64,000 nt of DNA from an uncultured Roseburia sp. (GCA_910584215.1 CAJTYI010000003.1:20754-84753); one strand, 5' to 3'. Positions 9,008-18,132 are shown, counted from the stretch's first letter. Notes: generated by a model not told the origin, from the sequence alone. A program made the numbers and translations.

Positions 9008-10480
9008 CTAACCTCTTTTTAAAAACTCCACTAACAGCCGCCATATTTTTTCCGCAGAGGAAATGCTTAAGCGCTCTTTGGGCGTATGGATATCATAATT
9101 GTTTGGACCAAACGATATGCAGTCCAGATCTTTTATTTTTCCGCTCAATATGCCGCACTCCAGTCCCGCGTGGATTGCCTCGAACACCGGAGTCTCTCCA
9201 AACAGCTCCTGATAGATTGCGCTGATCGAATCGCGGAGCGCAGATTCCGCCGCATACTCCCATGCGGGATAATCGCCCTTGCGTTCCATATCGCCGCCCA
9301 AAAACTCGGCCAGAAACTGCAATTTGTCCGCCATGGCTTCCTTGCGGCTCGAAACGCTGCTGCGCAGGGAAGTGACCACGGAACAAGCGTCCTCTTCCAG
9401 TTTCAGAATACCGACATTGCAGGAAGCTTCCACGAGGCCGGGCATCGAACAGCTCATATGCTGCACGCCGTTTGGCACGTTGTTCAGATAAAAAAGCACC
9501 TTAGTCTGGGAAACATACGATAAGATCTCTGCGCTCATCTCGCCCATATCCTCCGTTTTGATACAGACTCCGGCATCGGAGACAGCATACTCTTTTTGCA
9601 GGATGGCCTCGATCTCTGCGATGATTTGCAATGCGGGCGCAAGCTCCAATGCCTCTTTGTCTTTTGGCAGCAGTAACTGCGCCGTACATTCTCTGGGAAT
9701 CGCATTGTCCTTTAATCCGCCATGGATTGATACAATCCCGATTGTCGTACGGTCCGCCAGATATTTTAGCACACGTCCCATCAGAACCAGTGCGTTTCCG
9801 TGTTCCTTGTCGATTTCGCTGCCGGAATGGCCGCCCAACAGTCCCGTAAGGGTCAATTTTACGCCCCTTCCGGTCTGGTTTTGTCTGGTTACGGGAATCG
9901 ACGCGATCGTCGTCGCGCCGCCGGCGCAGCTGGTGAGAAAGTGGCCTTCGATATCCGAATCGATATTTAACATCCGATGACCTTTTAGCATAGACAGATC
10001 AATGTCCATGGCGCCCAACATTCCGATCTCCTCATCCACAGTCAACACGACCTCAAGTCTGGGGTGCAAAATGTCCGGGGAGTCTAAAACGGCAAGCGCA
10101 TAGGCGACCGCAATCCCGTCGTCACCGCCGAGGGTCGTGCCCTTCGCGCGCAAAAAGTCCCCGTCAATATAAAGATCGAGTCCGTCCGTCTCAAAATTAA
10201 TCGAACAGCCGCTCTCCTTCTCACAGACCATATCCATATGTCCCTGTATAATCACTGGAGCACATGCCTCGTATCCCGCAGAAGCTTCCTGTATCATTAC
10301 CACATTATTTGATTTGTCCTGATAATATTCCAGATTGTGATTTTTGGCAAAATCCACAAGATAATCGCTGATTCGTTTCGTGTTGCGGGAACCATGCGGA
10401 ATCTTAGCCAATTCCGTAAAAAAATAAAATACCTTTTCTGATTGTAATCCCATTGCACTGATTTGTTCTAATACTTTCAT
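9008..10480 (-). CDS. pepD: Aminoacyl-histidine dipeptidase (M20 family)
   Basis: Cytosolic zinc dipeptidase that degrades Xaa-His and other dipeptides. Family marks are TELAKIPHGSRNTKRISDYL at the N-terminus, the metal motifs VIIQGHMDMVCEK and TTLGGDDGIAVA, the catalytic VDEEIGMLGA, and the C-terminal AIHAGLECGIL. The insertion (lid) domain lies between. The ATG at 10478-10480 follows GGAGG by 5 nt; an upstream TTG overlaps that site and is unlikely. Length 490 residues is normal. It is divergent from the ylbJ-like gene with 59 bp between, so both promoters must be compact. Confidence 0.95.
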   Translation of the reverse strand: MKVLEQISAMGLQSEKVFYFFTELAKIPHGSRNTKRISDYLVDFAKNHNLEYYQDKSNNVVMIQEASAGYEACAPVIIQGHMDMVCEKESGCSINFETDGLDLYIDGDFLRAKGTTLGGDDGIAVAYALAVLDSPDILHPRLEVVLTVDEEIGMLGAMDIDLSMLKGHRMLNIDSDIEGHFLTSCAGGATTIASIPVTRQNQTGRGVKLTLTGLLGGHSGSEIDKEHGNALVLMGRVLKYLADRTTIGIVSIHGGLKDNAIPRECTAQLLLPKDKEALELAPALQIIAEIEAILQKEYAVSDAGVCIKTEDMGEMSAEILSYVSQTKVLFYLNNVPNGVQHMSCSMPGLVEASCNVGILKLEEDACSVVTSLRSSVSSRKEAMADKLQFLAEFLGGDMERKGDYPAWEYAAESALRDSISAIYQELFGETPVFEAIHAGLECGILSGKIKDLDCISFGPNNYDIHTPKERLSISSAEKIWRLLVEFLKRG

Positions 10481-10539
10481 CCTGGCCTCCAATTTGTATT
10501 TTTCTGTTATAAAATAAGTGAAATGACATATCTTAAATT

Positions 10540-11502
10540 ATGAAAAAAAATATTTTTTTATTAATGATGATCCTGTTTATCGCCTACATACTGGGATATC
10601 CTGAAGAATCGATGCACGCTGCCGCAGACGGTCTCGTGCTATGGTACGAGCGGGTGCTACCGGCGCTGCTGCCGTTCTCCATTCTCTCCAACATACTGAT
10701 CTATTCCGGTCTGCTCGCTCCTATTATGCGCCGACTGGCCAATCTCGTGCGTTTCCTGATTCCTCTCAGCGACGCGGGCGCATTCGTATTGTTTTCGGGC
10801 TTTTTGTTCGGTTTTCCAATGGGCAGCAAAAACTGCAGTGAGCTGCTAAAAAACGGACAGATCTCGCTAGCGGAAGCGGAGATATTATTTATCATTACCA
10901 ATAATATCGGTCCTGTATTCATCAGCGGCTTTATTTTTCATCAACAATTACATCTGCCAGAACTCGCACTGCCGGGGATTGCGCTCATATATCTGCCGCC
11001 GCTTTTGTTTGGCAGTCTCCTATTGCGGCGACAAAAAAACAAAGAAAGCCGCGAAAAACAGGCGCAACTCTTTGCGCAAAACAGCAGAGAAAAGCAAAAA
11101 AATCCAGCATCTGGATCTCAAATGAATTTTAAAATCATCGATGCCGGGATTATGAATGGTTTTGAAACACTAGCGAAACTCGGTGGTTATATTATGTTAT
11201 TTTCCATGGCAGCATCCCTCATAAAACAGCTGCCGCTCCCTGTCCTCTATCAGACCATCGGCATTGGAGCCACAGAAATTACGAACGGTATCCGTGAAAT
11301 TGGCTTACTCTCCGCAAATACAGCAGATAAATTTCTGCTTGCGATGGGATTTGCCGCATTTGGCGGCATCAGCGGCTTAGCGCAGACCGCCTCGATGGTG
11401 AAAGGAACCGGCCTCTCGATGAAAAAATATATCACAGGCAAACTGTGTTTGACCGCCGTGACGGTATGCCTAAGCATCTGCTATCTGAAGTTCTTCTGCT
11501 GA
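10540..11502 (+). CDS. ylbJ: YlbJ-like sporulation integral membrane protein
   Basis: A 320-residue polytopic membrane protein of the nucleoside-recognition/Gate-domain type. The signature FGFPMGSKNCSELLKNGQIS and FIITNNIGPVFISGF match YlbJ, a mother-cell sporulation protein in Bacillus. Synteny supports this: coaD and rsmD lie next door, as in the ylbH-ylbI-ylbJ order, though here on the opposite strand. A basic, polar stretch (about 165-205) separates the two membrane halves. No clear ribosome-binding site precedes the ATG, so the start is less sure than the identity. Confidence 0.8.
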   Translation: MKKNIFLLMMILFIAYILGYPEESMHAAADGLVLWYERVLPALLPFSILSNILIYSGLLAPIMRRLANLVRFLIPLSDAGAFVLFSGFLFGFPMGSKNCSELLKNGQISLAEAEILFIITNNIGPVFISGFIFHQQLHLPELALPGIALIYLPPLLFGSLLLRRQKNKESREKQAQLFAQNSREKQKNPASGSQMNFKIIDAGIMNGFETLAKLGGYIMLFSMAASLIKQLPLPVLYQTIGIGATEITNGIREIGLLSANTADKFLLAMGFAAFGGISGLAQTASMVKGTGLSMKKYITGKLCLTAVTVCLSICYLKFFC

Positions 11503-11543
11503 CAATGGCTTAAAAACTTCGGGAACGCAGCGCTATAATCGTG

Positions 11544-12170
11544 TTATTTTGGCATATTGGCCGTGATCTCTACGTTGGGGAGCTCTCCGCCTGAGCGCTG
11601 CCGTCCGTCCTGCTCATCGGTGAAATCATCTACCGTGGGATTTAACTGTGCGCGATTGGCACTGACGGTGTTTAAAATTGTCTGCAAAGTGCCAAGATAG
11701 TTTTCATTGTAAGATCTTGCCGCATTAATCGCCGCATTGATCGCGTTTTCCATATTGCGGAGCAGATCGTCCGTGTACTGCACCGCCCCCATTTTGATCG
11801 AGTTCGCTTCGTTCGTCGCATTGTCCACGATCGCCTGTGCCTGTGCCTGCGCGGCGTCCACAACCTCGCCCGCCTGCGCGTACGCCTGCTGCATAATCTG
11901 GTGCTCACTGATTAGCTGGTCAGTCTTGATCTGTGCTTTTTCAATAATGGAATCTGCTTTTGTCTGGGCGTCTGCTAGAATGGCTTCCTTATTGCTGATA
12001 ATCTTTTGATAGCGTTCAATCTCTTTTGGTGTTCTGGTGCGCAGCTCTGTCACAAGTTCTTCGAGATTCTCCCGGTTGACAATGATATTTTCGGGATGAA
12101 GCGTCTGCGATTTACAACCGTCTATGTACTCTTCAATATCATCAATAATCTGTTCAATTCTGCTTGCCAT
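11544..12170 (-). CDS. Coiled-coil protein, V-type-ATPase-subunit-H-like, unknown role
   Basis: A 208-residue, Ala/Gln/Glu-rich protein predicted to be almost all helix. Residues about 65-155 form a long coiled coil resembling ATP synthase b/E/H-type stalks (ILADAQTKADSIIEKAQIKTD, then AQAQAQAIVDNATNEANSIK). There is no ATPase motif, signal peptide or membrane segment. The start at 12168-12170 follows GAGG by 9 nt; an ATG five codons earlier overlaps that site. It follows coaD by 11 bp and is probably co-transcribed with rsmD and coaD. Homologues sit in the same place in related genomes as far as I recall; function unknown. Confidence 0.75.
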   Translation of the reverse strand: MASRIEQIIDDIEEYIDGCKSQTLHPENIIVNRENLEELVTELRTRTPKEIERYQKIISNKEAILADAQTKADSIIEKAQIKTDQLISEHQIMQQAYAQAGEVVDAAQAQAQAIVDNATNEANSIKMGAVQYTDDLLRNMENAINAAINAARSYNENYLGTLQTILNTVSANRAQLNPTVDDFTDEQDGRQRSGGELPNVEITANMPK

Positions 12171-12181
12171 ATTACAAAACC

Positions 12182-12664
12182 TCATTTCTTATATTTCATA
12201 TATATGCGATCGACCATGCTGGCCGGCACAAATTTGGATATGTCTCCTCCATGGGAGGCAAATTCTTTGACAATCGTGGAGCTCAAATAGGAATACTGTA
12301 AACTGGTAGTCAAAAATATCGTCTCGACTTGTGGACTTTCGACATGATTGGTCTGTGCAATCTGCAGTTCGTACTCAAAATCGGTCACCGCGCGCAACCC
12401 GCGGATAATGATGTTTGCTCCAATCTCTTCCATATAGTCTACCAACAATCCGTCGAATGAACCGACAGTCACGTTGGGCAGCGAACTAGTCATTTCTTTA
12501 ATCATATTAACACGTTCCTCAATAGAAAACAATGAATTTTTCGCACTATTGTTTAATACCCCGACGACCAGCTCGTTGACGATCTTGGACGACCGCTCAA
12601 TAATATCCATATGTCCGAGTGTCAAAGGGTCAAAACTGCCCGGATAAATTGCTTTTTTTATCAT
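12182..12664 (-). CDS. coaD: Phosphopantetheine adenylyltransferase
   Basis: Penultimate step of coenzyme A synthesis: 4'-phosphopantetheine plus ATP gives dephospho-CoA. The 160-residue protein has the nucleotidyltransferase signature [16 protein letters not shown] with the (T/L)xGH element, the [14 protein letters not shown] segment, and the ISSTIVKE-like element ([18 protein letters not shown]). A GGGGAGGG ribosome-binding site precedes the ATG. It lies 11 bp after rsmD, the usual Firmicutes pairing. Confidence 0.97.
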   Translation of the reverse strand: MIKKAIYPGSFDPLTLGHMDIIERSSKIVNELVVGVLNNSAKNSLFSIEERVNMIKEMTSSLPNVTVGSFDGLLVDYMEEIGANIIIRGLRAVTDFEYELQIAQTNHVESPQVETIFLTTSLQYSYLSSTIVKEFASHGGDISKFVPASMVDRIYMKYKK

Positions 12665-12675
12665 ACCGCCCTCCC

Positions 12676-13227
12676 CTATTTTTTAATCAGAAATGCATGT
12701 GCATTTGTTTTGTACGCTTTCCATTTTTTCATAACAAAATTCAGTTCGTCCAGATAAGAAAAATCCGTTTCTTTGGCAACCTCCGCGATCAGCAGGGTAT
12801 CTTCTGTAATGAGTGAGGAGGAGGAGAGGTATGTGAGAATATCCCGTTCCATCATGCGGTTGTAAGGCGGGTCCATAAAAACAATATCAAATTTGTACCT
12901 GCCTTCCATGGCGCCAAGCGCGCTGAGCGCATCCATATGATATACGTTTGTCACCTGATCAAATTTTGTAAACGCAATGTTCTCTTCGATACATGCCGCG
13001 GCCTTTTTATTATGCTCCACAAATACTGCACAGGCGGCACCCCGGCTTACCGCCTCCAATCCGATCTGCCCGCTGCCTGCAAACAAATCCAGAAAACAGG
13101 CGCCTGGAATCTCGGCCTGTAACATGTTAAACAGCGTTTCCTTAATACGGTCCGTGGTAGGTCTTGTATCCAGGCCCTCGATCGTCTTTAACGGCAGGCT
13201 CCTGGCTGTTCCTGCGATAATTCTCAT
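12676..13227 (-). CDS. rsmD: 16S rRNA (guanine966-N2)-methyltransferase
   Basis: Methylates G966 of 16S rRNA with S-adenosylmethionine. The 183-residue protein begins [18 protein letters not shown], then shows the substrate-loop segment [15 protein letters not shown], the SAM-binding [20 protein letters not shown] and the catalytic DPPY motif ([10 protein letters not shown]). GGGAGG precedes the ATG at 5 nt. It heads the rsmD-coaD-coiled-coil group; a small GC hairpin lies just upstream. Confidence 0.96.
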   Translation of the reverse strand: MRIIAGTARSLPLKTIEGLDTRPTTDRIKETLFNMLQAEIPGACFLDLFAGSGQIGLEAVSRGAACAVFVEHNKKAAACIEENIAFTKFDQVTNVYHMDALSALGAMEGRYKFDIVFMDPPYNRMMERDILTYLSSSSLITEDTLLIAEVAKETDFSYLDELNFVMKKWKAYKTNAHAFLIKK

Positions 13228-13274
13228 AGTAACCTCCCTGTTGCGGTTTTGCCGCAGCTTATATAGGTGTATCG

Positions 13275-13754
13275 TTATTTGTAAGACAATTGTTTCTTCA
13301 GTAATGACAATGCCGCTTCGGCTGCCTGTTGGCGCACCTTATTCCGGTCACCGTCAAACGTATGTTTTTCCGTCACCGTCTCACCTAGAACTGTACAGCC
13401 AATAAAGACACGTCCCACCGGACATTCTCTGGTGCCTCCGTCCGGACCCGCCACTCCGGTGACGGAAACAGCCGCGTCCGCGCCCGCCACATGTGCGGCC
13501 GCCCTGGCCATCTCGGCTGCCGTCTCGGCGCTCACGACACCGTACGTCTCGATCGTCGCGGGATTTACATGAATCATTTTCACTTTCGCCTCGTTGGAGT
13601 AGGTGATATACCCTTCCGTAAAATAGGCGGAAATCCCCGGTACATTTGTCAGACGCGCCGCAATCATACCGCCGGTGGCCGACTCTGCGGTCGTCAGCGT
13701 CAACGTTCGCTGCTTCAACAAATTATAAATTTCCTGCTCGACTGCCTGTCCCAT
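13275..13754 (-). CDS. CinA C-terminal-domain protein (PncC-type nicotinamide-nucleotide amidase)
   Basis: A 159-residue stand-alone CinA-C domain, which in characterised members deamidates nicotinamide mononucleotide (PncC). Motifs: LTTAESATGGMIAARLTNVPGIS near the N-terminus, GYITYSNEAKVKMI, GVVSAETAAEMARAA, and VSVTGVAGPDGG. The N-terminal MoCF/COG1058 domain of full CinA is absent. A GGAG site precedes the ATG. It lies downstream of pgsA, from which it is separated by a long palindromic element. Confidence 0.9.
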   Translation of the reverse strand: MGQAVEQEIYNLLKQRTLTLTTAESATGGMIAARLTNVPGISAYFTEGYITYSNEAKVKMIHVNPATIETYGVVSAETAAEMARAAAHVAGADAAVSVTGVAGPDGGTRECPVGRVFIGCTVLGETVTEKHTFDGDRNKVRQQAAEAALSLLKKQLSYK

Positions 13755-13805
13755 TCTAATCTCCGTTTTCCGCGCCCAATGCCCCTCTTTTGGACATGCT
13801 TATAC

Positions 13806-13968
13806 TAGTATACTGACCTGTTCATATTTCGCCAAATGACTTGCCTGAATTTCCATCTGCCACGTTGGCTTCAATCGACGATGCCACCGCATCGCCTTAT
13901 TCAGCCGCCTTGTAGACTGAAAATTCATTCTGCGTTATTTGGCTGAAAATGAACGGGGCAGTACACTA
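13806..13968. repeat. 163-bp long imperfect palindrome (MITE- or structured-RNA-like)
   Basis: The left end (TAGTATACTGACCTGTTCAT) and the reverse complement of the right end (TAGTGTACTGCCCCGTTCAT) match closely. The similarity continues inward through GCCAAAT, TGAATTTTC/TGAATTTCC and GGCT...AAT to a perfect central hairpin, CGATGC-CACC-GCATCG, at 13879-13894. The symmetry axis of the hairpin (13886.5) agrees with that of the whole element (13887). No ORF with a ribosome-binding site, no transposase and no clear target-site duplication were seen. The element fills most of the cinA-pgsA gap and was found only once in this window. Confidence 0.75.
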
Positions 13969-14023
13969 ATCATGAACGCCATTTTCCAGTCAGATTCCGT
14001 AACTGCGGAAACTGTAACCGTTA

Positions 14024-14566
14024 TTATTTTTGCTCATTTAGCACGGCTTTATTCTTGACAATATAGTCGATAAGAGAAATCACGGTCAGCGCCAGGGAAA
14101 CCCAGATTAAGATCTGTCCCAGCCAATCAAAAAATGTCATCGGAATATCAAGAATCAGCACCATCACCATCAGCATCTGAAATGTGGTCTTAAATTTGCC
14201 CCAGTAGCTGGCGGCTATCACCACGCCGTTGTCAGACGCGATCAACCGGAAACCGCTGATGATAAATTCCCTAGAAATAATCACGATCACAATCCATGCT
14301 GGAAGCTGGCCGGTTTCAATCAGGCAGATCATAGCCGCGCAGACCAAAAGCTTGTCTGCCAGAGGGTCCATGAATTTGCCAAAATTGGTGACCAGGTTAT
14401 ATTTTCGCGCGATCTTTCCGTCCAACAGATCTGTCAGGCTGGCCACAATAAAAATTGCGACCGCAATATAATTGCCGTATCCATCAAAATAAGGCGCCAG
14501 CAGGAAAAACACGAAAAAAGGAATGAGAACCACTCGCATCACGGTTAATTTGTTTGGTAAATTCAT
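14024..14566 (-). CDS. pgsA: CDP-diacylglycerol-glycerol-3-phosphate 3-phosphatidyltransferase
   Basis: Membrane enzyme that makes phosphatidylglycerophosphate. The 180-residue protein has several hydrophobic helices and the CDP-alcohol phosphotransferase signature DLLDGKIARK, followed by NFGKFMDPLADKLL, which carries the conserved Asp residues. It overlaps the rimO stop by 4 bp (ATGA), so it is translationally coupled to rimO and belongs to the yicC-remA-gmk-rpoZ-rimO run. Confidence 0.95.
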   Translation of the reverse strand: MNLPNKLTVMRVVLIPFFVFFLLAPYFDGYGNYIAVAIFIVASLTDLLDGKIARKYNLVTNFGKFMDPLADKLLVCAAMICLIETGQLPAWIVIVIISREFIISGFRLIASDNGVVIAASYWGKFKTTFQMLMVMVLILDIPMTFFDWLGQILIWVSLALTVISLIDYIVKNKAVLNEQK

Positions 14567-15891
14567 ACACTCAACTCTCCTATCAAATCATATTCATAAG
14601 CGCCGGTCACCCGCACTTTGGCGATGTCGCCGGTCATTAGCATCTCATCTGTGTGAATAAAAATATAGCCGTCCACATCGGGCGCATCCCGGTAGGTTCT
14701 TGCAACATAGACATTCTCGTCGGCCACTTTTCCCTCGATAAACGCATAGAGTTCCCTGCCGATTTGTTCTTCATTTTTGTCGAAACTGATCTCCTCCTGC
14801 AATTCCATCACATCCGCGCGCCAAGCTGCCTTCTGTTTCTCAGATATCTGTCCGTCAAATTTCGCTGCCGGGGTTCCCTCCTCCGGGGAATAAGTAAAAA
14901 CGCCCAGCCGGTCAAACTCCATATCGTTGACAAACTGCATCAATTCCTCATGCATCTCTTCCGTCTCCCCGGGAAACCCGCAGATCAGTGTCGTGCGCAG
15001 CGCAAGATCGGGAATCCTCTCCCGCAGTGCACCGATCGTGCGTGCAAGCGACACCTGATCGGTGCGCCTTCCCATGCTTCGCAGTATCGCATCGCTGGCA
15101 TGCTGAATCGGAATATCCAGGTAATGGCAGACCTTCTTATTGCGCACCATAGATTCGATCAATGCTTCATAGATTTCCTCGGGATAACAGTATAAAATCC
15201 GTATCCAGAATATTCCGTCAACTTCTTGCAGCGCATCGAGAAGCTTGTGCAGACTTTTTTCGCCGTAGAGATCTATGCCGTACAGTGTCGTCTCCTGCGC
15301 TACCAAGATCAGCTCTTTAACTCCCTGCGACGCCAGCTCCCCAGCCTGCGCGATCAGCTCGTCCATAGGTACGCTGCGGTAACTGCCGCGGATGGATGGA
15401 ATAATACAGTAGGTACAACGTTTGTTACAGCCCTCCGCGATCTTTAAATAAGCATAATGGCCGCCGGTGGTGACAACGCGCGCTGTATCGCCAAGATCCG
15501 GCAGCCCGCTTAACGGGTGAAACCGTTCAAAATATGTACCTTCTGCCGCGGCGTGGACGGCGCGCACAATCTCGTGGTATGAGTTGGTGCCGAGCACCGC
15601 GTCTACCTCGGGAATCTCTTTTTTGATCTCCTCACGATACCGCTGTGCGAGACACCCAGTGACAATCAATGCCTTTAATTTGGCATCCTTTTTGTGTTCC
15701 GCCATTTCTAGGATTGTATTGATGCTTTCCTCCTTGGCATCCCCGATAAAGCAACAGCTATTGACGATAATCACATCCGCTTCATACTCGTCATCGGTGA
15801 CGGCGATGCCGTCCTTTTTTAACATTCCCAGCATAAATTCGGCGTCGACGCGGTTTTTATCACAGCCCAGGGAAATAAATAAAACGTTCAT
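14563..15891 (-). CDS. rimO: Ribosomal protein uS12 methylthiotransferase
   Basis: Radical SAM enzyme that methylthiolates an Asp of ribosomal protein uS12. The N-terminal UPF0004 domain has cysteines in SLGCDKN, NSCCF and VTGCLAQ; the radical SAM motif is EGCNKRCTYCIIPSIRG; a C-terminal TRAM domain follows. NxxGCDKNRVD-type N-terminus and IPIQHASD favour RimO over MiaB, whose gene lies at 58.3 kb. The ATG at 15889-15891 follows GGAG, and homology begins there; the frame extends 20 codons further without support. Length 442 residues is normal. Confidence 0.95.
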   Translation of the reverse strand: MNVLFISLGCDKNRVDAEFMLGMLKKDGIAVTDDEYEADVIIVNSCCFIGDAKEESINTILEMAEHKKDAKLKALIVTGCLAQRYREEIKKEIPEVDAVLGTNSYHEIVRAVHAAAEGTYFERFHPLSGLPDLGDTARVVTTGGHYAYLKIAEGCNKRCTYCIIPSIRGSYRSVPMDELIAQAGELASQGVKELILVAQETTLYGIDLYGEKSLHKLLDALQEVDGIFWIRILYCYPEEIYEALIESMVRNKKVCHYLDIPIQHASDAILRSMGRRTDQVSLARTIGALRERIPDLALRTTLICGFPGETEEMHEELMQFVNDMEFDRLGVFTYSPEEGTPAAKFDGQISEKQKAAWRADVMELQEEISFDKNEEQIGRELYAFIEGKVADENVYVARTYRDAPDVDGYIFIHTDEMLMTGDIAKVRVTGAYEYDLIGELSV

Positions 15892-15915
15892 GAACTCTCC
15901 ATTCTCACATAATCT

Positions 15916-15957
15916 AAAAGGATGAAAAACCGAACATCCGCGTTTTCTCATCCTTTT
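15916..15957 (-). terminator. Long hairpin between rpoZ and rimO
   Basis: AAAAGGATGA (15916-15925) pairs with TCATCCTTTT (15948-15957), and an inner AAAAC/GTTTT pair extends the stem. On the minus strand the stem ends in CCTTTT, giving a weak terminator-like shape. It could attenuate rimO-pgsA relative to rpoZ or protect the rpoZ mRNA end. Confidence 0.45.
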
Positions 15958-15966
15958 GTCTGGCTC

Positions 15967-16215
15967 TTATTCTTGCTCGGATAATGTCTCCGGCAATATC
16001 TTTACTTTGCCCTCGTTGATCTCCTCGACCGCCATGGACAGCGGCTTCGGGCAGATGACCTTATCGGCCATCGGCTCATCACCGGCAATAATCTGGCGCG
16101 CACGCTTTGCGGCCGCAATCACGATAGAATAGCGGCTGTTTACAACCGGCTCCTCCCCGATCTCCACTTCGTTGTTTACTACTTTCATAAGTTCCACATA
16201 AGATGGATGTATCAT
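15967..16215 (-). CDS. rpoZ: DNA-directed RNA polymerase omega subunit
   Basis: An 82-residue protein with the omega signature SRYSIVIAAAKRARQI and PKPLSMAVEEINEGKVKI. Omega helps assemble beta' into RNA polymerase. AGGAGG precedes the ATG. The order yicC-remA-gmk-rpoZ is the conserved Firmicutes block. Confidence 0.96.
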   Translation of the reverse strand: MIHPSYVELMKVVNNEVEIGEEPVVNSRYSIVIAAAKRARQIIAGDEPMADKVICPKPLSMAVEEINEGKVKILPETLSEQE

Positions 16216-16236
16216 ACGAATCTTACCTCCTGATTA

Positions 16237-16866
16237 TTATAATTCGCTTAACTCCTGTCTGATCTGCGCAATAAGCCCGGAACAAAGAGATACTTTCCGA
16301 TGCTGCTGGCGGATCACGTTGTGCAGCTCACCCACACACTCCTCAAGATCATCGTTTATGATCAGATAGTCATAGGACTCCATAAAGTCCGCCTCCTCCA
16401 CGGCACGGGCCAGCCGCGAGGCAATCTTATCCATCGTCTCCGTCCCCCTGTCCACGAGACGCCGTTTGAGTTCGGCTGCACAGGGCGGCGTCACAAACAA
16501 AAGCAGAGTTTCGGGAAATTTTTCTTTTATTTTTAATGCTCCCTGCATCTCAATCTCTAAAATCACATCCCTGCCCGCTTCTAACTGCTCCTCGACATAT
16601 GCCTTGGGCGTGCCATAATAGTTGCCGACATACTGCGCATATTCTACCAGGGCGTCCTCAGCGATCATCTGCTCAAACTGTTCCCTCGTCTTAAAAAAAT
16701 ACTCGATGCCCTCGCGCTCTCCCGTCCGCGGTTCCCTTGTCGTTGCCGAGATGGACAGTGCGTACTGCTGTGGATACCGCGCTAGCAATTCCCGCATCAA
16801 AGTTCCTTTGCCGGCGCCCGAAAAACCGGAAACTACCGTCAATATGCCTCTATTCTTGTGTGTCAT
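16237..16866 (-). CDS. gmk: Guanylate kinase
   Basis: Phosphorylates GMP to GDP with ATP. The 209-residue protein has the P-loop GFSGAGKGTLM near residue 14, the GMP-binding segment SATTREPRTGEREGIEYFF and VILEIEMQGALKIKEKFP. Its ATG lies inside the end of remA (17-bp overlap), so the two are translationally coupled; AGAGG precedes the start. Confidence 0.97.
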   Translation of the reverse strand: MTHKNRGILTVVSGFSGAGKGTLMRELLARYPQQYALSISATTREPRTGEREGIEYFFKTREQFEQMIAEDALVEYAQYVGNYYGTPKAYVEEQLEAGRDVILEIEMQGALKIKEKFPETLLLFVTPPCAAELKRRLVDRGTETMDKIASRLARAVEEADFMESYDYLIINDDLEECVGELHNVIRQQHRKVSLCSGLIAQIRQELSEL

Positions 16867-17119
16867 AGTACACCTCTTCCAATCCCCCGTTAAACCTGCC
16901 GGCTAACGTCTCCGGCTGCAAAGCGGAGAGAATAATCTGATTCTGTTCCGTAAACAGAACGCTCTTTGTGCGTCTGCCCTGTGTTGCATCAATCAAGGTT
17001 TCCTGCTCTTTTCCATGCTGTATCATACGTTTTGCCGGTGCCGAATCCGAGGAGATTACGCTGATAATCTTATCGGTATTTACCATATTACCAAAGCCAA
17101 TATTGATAAATTTTGCCAT
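16850..17119 (-). CDS. remA: RemA/YlzA (DUF370) regulatory protein
   Basis: An 89-residue DUF370 protein: MAKFINIGFGNMVNTDKIISVISSDSAPAKRMI, then IDATQGRRTKSVLF. In Bacillus, RemA is a DNA-binding activator of matrix and osmoprotection genes that forms rings; here the targets are unknown. I chose the ATG at 17117-17119 rather than a GTG two codons earlier because family proteins start MxxKxINIGFGN. It lies between yicC and gmk, a conserved arrangement. Confidence 0.93.
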   Translation of the reverse strand: MAKFINIGFGNMVNTDKIISVISSDSAPAKRMIQHGKEQETLIDATQGRRTKSVLFTEQNQIILSALQPETLAGRFNGGLEEVYYDTQE

Positions 17120-17139
17120 AGTCACGCCACGCCTTTTTG

Positions 17140-18018
17140 CTATTCGATATTTTGTATCTGTTCACGCACTTTTTCAATCACGGTCTTTAAATCAATGCCA
17201 ACGTCGGAGATCGCAAGATCGGTTGTCTTCGAGAGGATCGTATTCGCCTCCCGGTTCATCTCCTGCGCGATAAAATCGAGCTTTCTGCCGATACTGCCCC
17301 CCGCTTCTAAGGCTGCTTTCATGGCCTCCACATGGCTGCGCAGCCGCACGATCTCTTCGTCCACACAAATTTTATCTGCAAACAGCGTCACTTCCGTGGC
17401 GATTCTGCTCTCATCAAGCTGCTTGTCTTCCAAAAGCTCATGTACCCGCTCCGTTATTTTTTGGCGGTATTCGGCGACAATCGCCGGAGACCGCTCAGCA
17501 ATATAGCTGACATACGACAACATCTCCTGCAATTTCGCGTTCAGATCTGCCTTAAGGCACTCGCCCTCTCTGATACGGGTATCTCTAAACTGCTCCGCCG
17601 CGCCGCGGAACGCCTGCTCTAGGCCGGCCCACAGCTCTTTTTCGTCGTGTTCCTGCTCCTCCATCACAAATACTTCCGGGAAACGGGAAAGTGTGCTGAC
17701 GCGGATATCACATTCCAAGCCGAACTTTTCTGCCATTTCCCTGCAATAAGCCAGATATTGTGCCGCGACAGTCTCATTGTAACACAGCGATATATTGCGC
17801 TGTGCATCATCCTCGTAAGTGACAAATATGTCGATTTTTCCGCGCTGTGCGTATTCTTTTAAAAGATTTCGGACCGCATTCTCAAAAAAACCGAGTTTTT
17901 TGGGAATTTTCACATTGACGTCCAAATAGCGGTGGTTTACGGACTTTAACTCGACGGTAAACTTGTGATGTTCCTCTGTAAATTCGCACCGGCCAAAGCC
18001 GGTCATGCTGCTTATCAT
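17140..18018 (-). CDS. YicC/YloC-family endoribonuclease
   Basis: A 292-residue protein starting MISSMTGFGRCEF, with VELKSVNHRYLDVNVKIPK and the C-terminal GRKLDFIAQEMNREANTILSKTTDLAISDVGIDLKTVIEKVREQIQNIE, the most conserved part of the family. YicC proteins are single-strand-RNA endonucleases that affect small RNA turnover. It is first in the yicC-remA-gmk-rpoZ-rimO-pgsA run and has a good promoter at 18063-18092. Confidence 0.93.
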   Translation of the reverse strand: MISSMTGFGRCEFTEEHHKFTVELKSVNHRYLDVNVKIPKKLGFFENAVRNLLKEYAQRGKIDIFVTYEDDAQRNISLCYNETVAAQYLAYCREMAEKFGLECDIRVSTLSRFPEVFVMEEQEHDEKELWAGLEQAFRGAAEQFRDTRIREGECLKADLNAKLQEMLSYVSYIAERSPAIVAEYRQKITERVHELLEDKQLDESRIATEVTLFADKICVDEEIVRLRSHVEAMKAALEAGGSIGRKLDFIAQEMNREANTILSKTTDLAISDVGIDLKTVIEKVREQIQNIE

Positions 18019-18062
18019 ATGCGGTCTGCCCTTTCAATAGTTTCAACTACATGCATCGTTTC

Positions 18063-18092
18063 ATTATAGAACTTTTTTCCATATGAAGTCAA
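18063..18092 (-). promoter_or_regulatory. Sigma-A-type promoter for the yicC operon
   Basis: On the minus strand TTGACT (-35, 18087-18092) and TATAAT (-10, 18063-18068) are spaced by 18 bp, 45 bp before the yicC start codon. It is the only strong promoter found for the following block of genes. Confidence 0.7.
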
Positions 18093-18132
18093 GATAATTT
18101 TATGATATCTCACCGCCTGCGCGGTCACAAGG

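Noticed and set aside
13806..13968. Plain terminator between pgsA and the CinA-C gene
   Set aside because: The symmetry extends about 80 bp per arm and no T-run follows on either strand, far beyond a rho-independent terminator.
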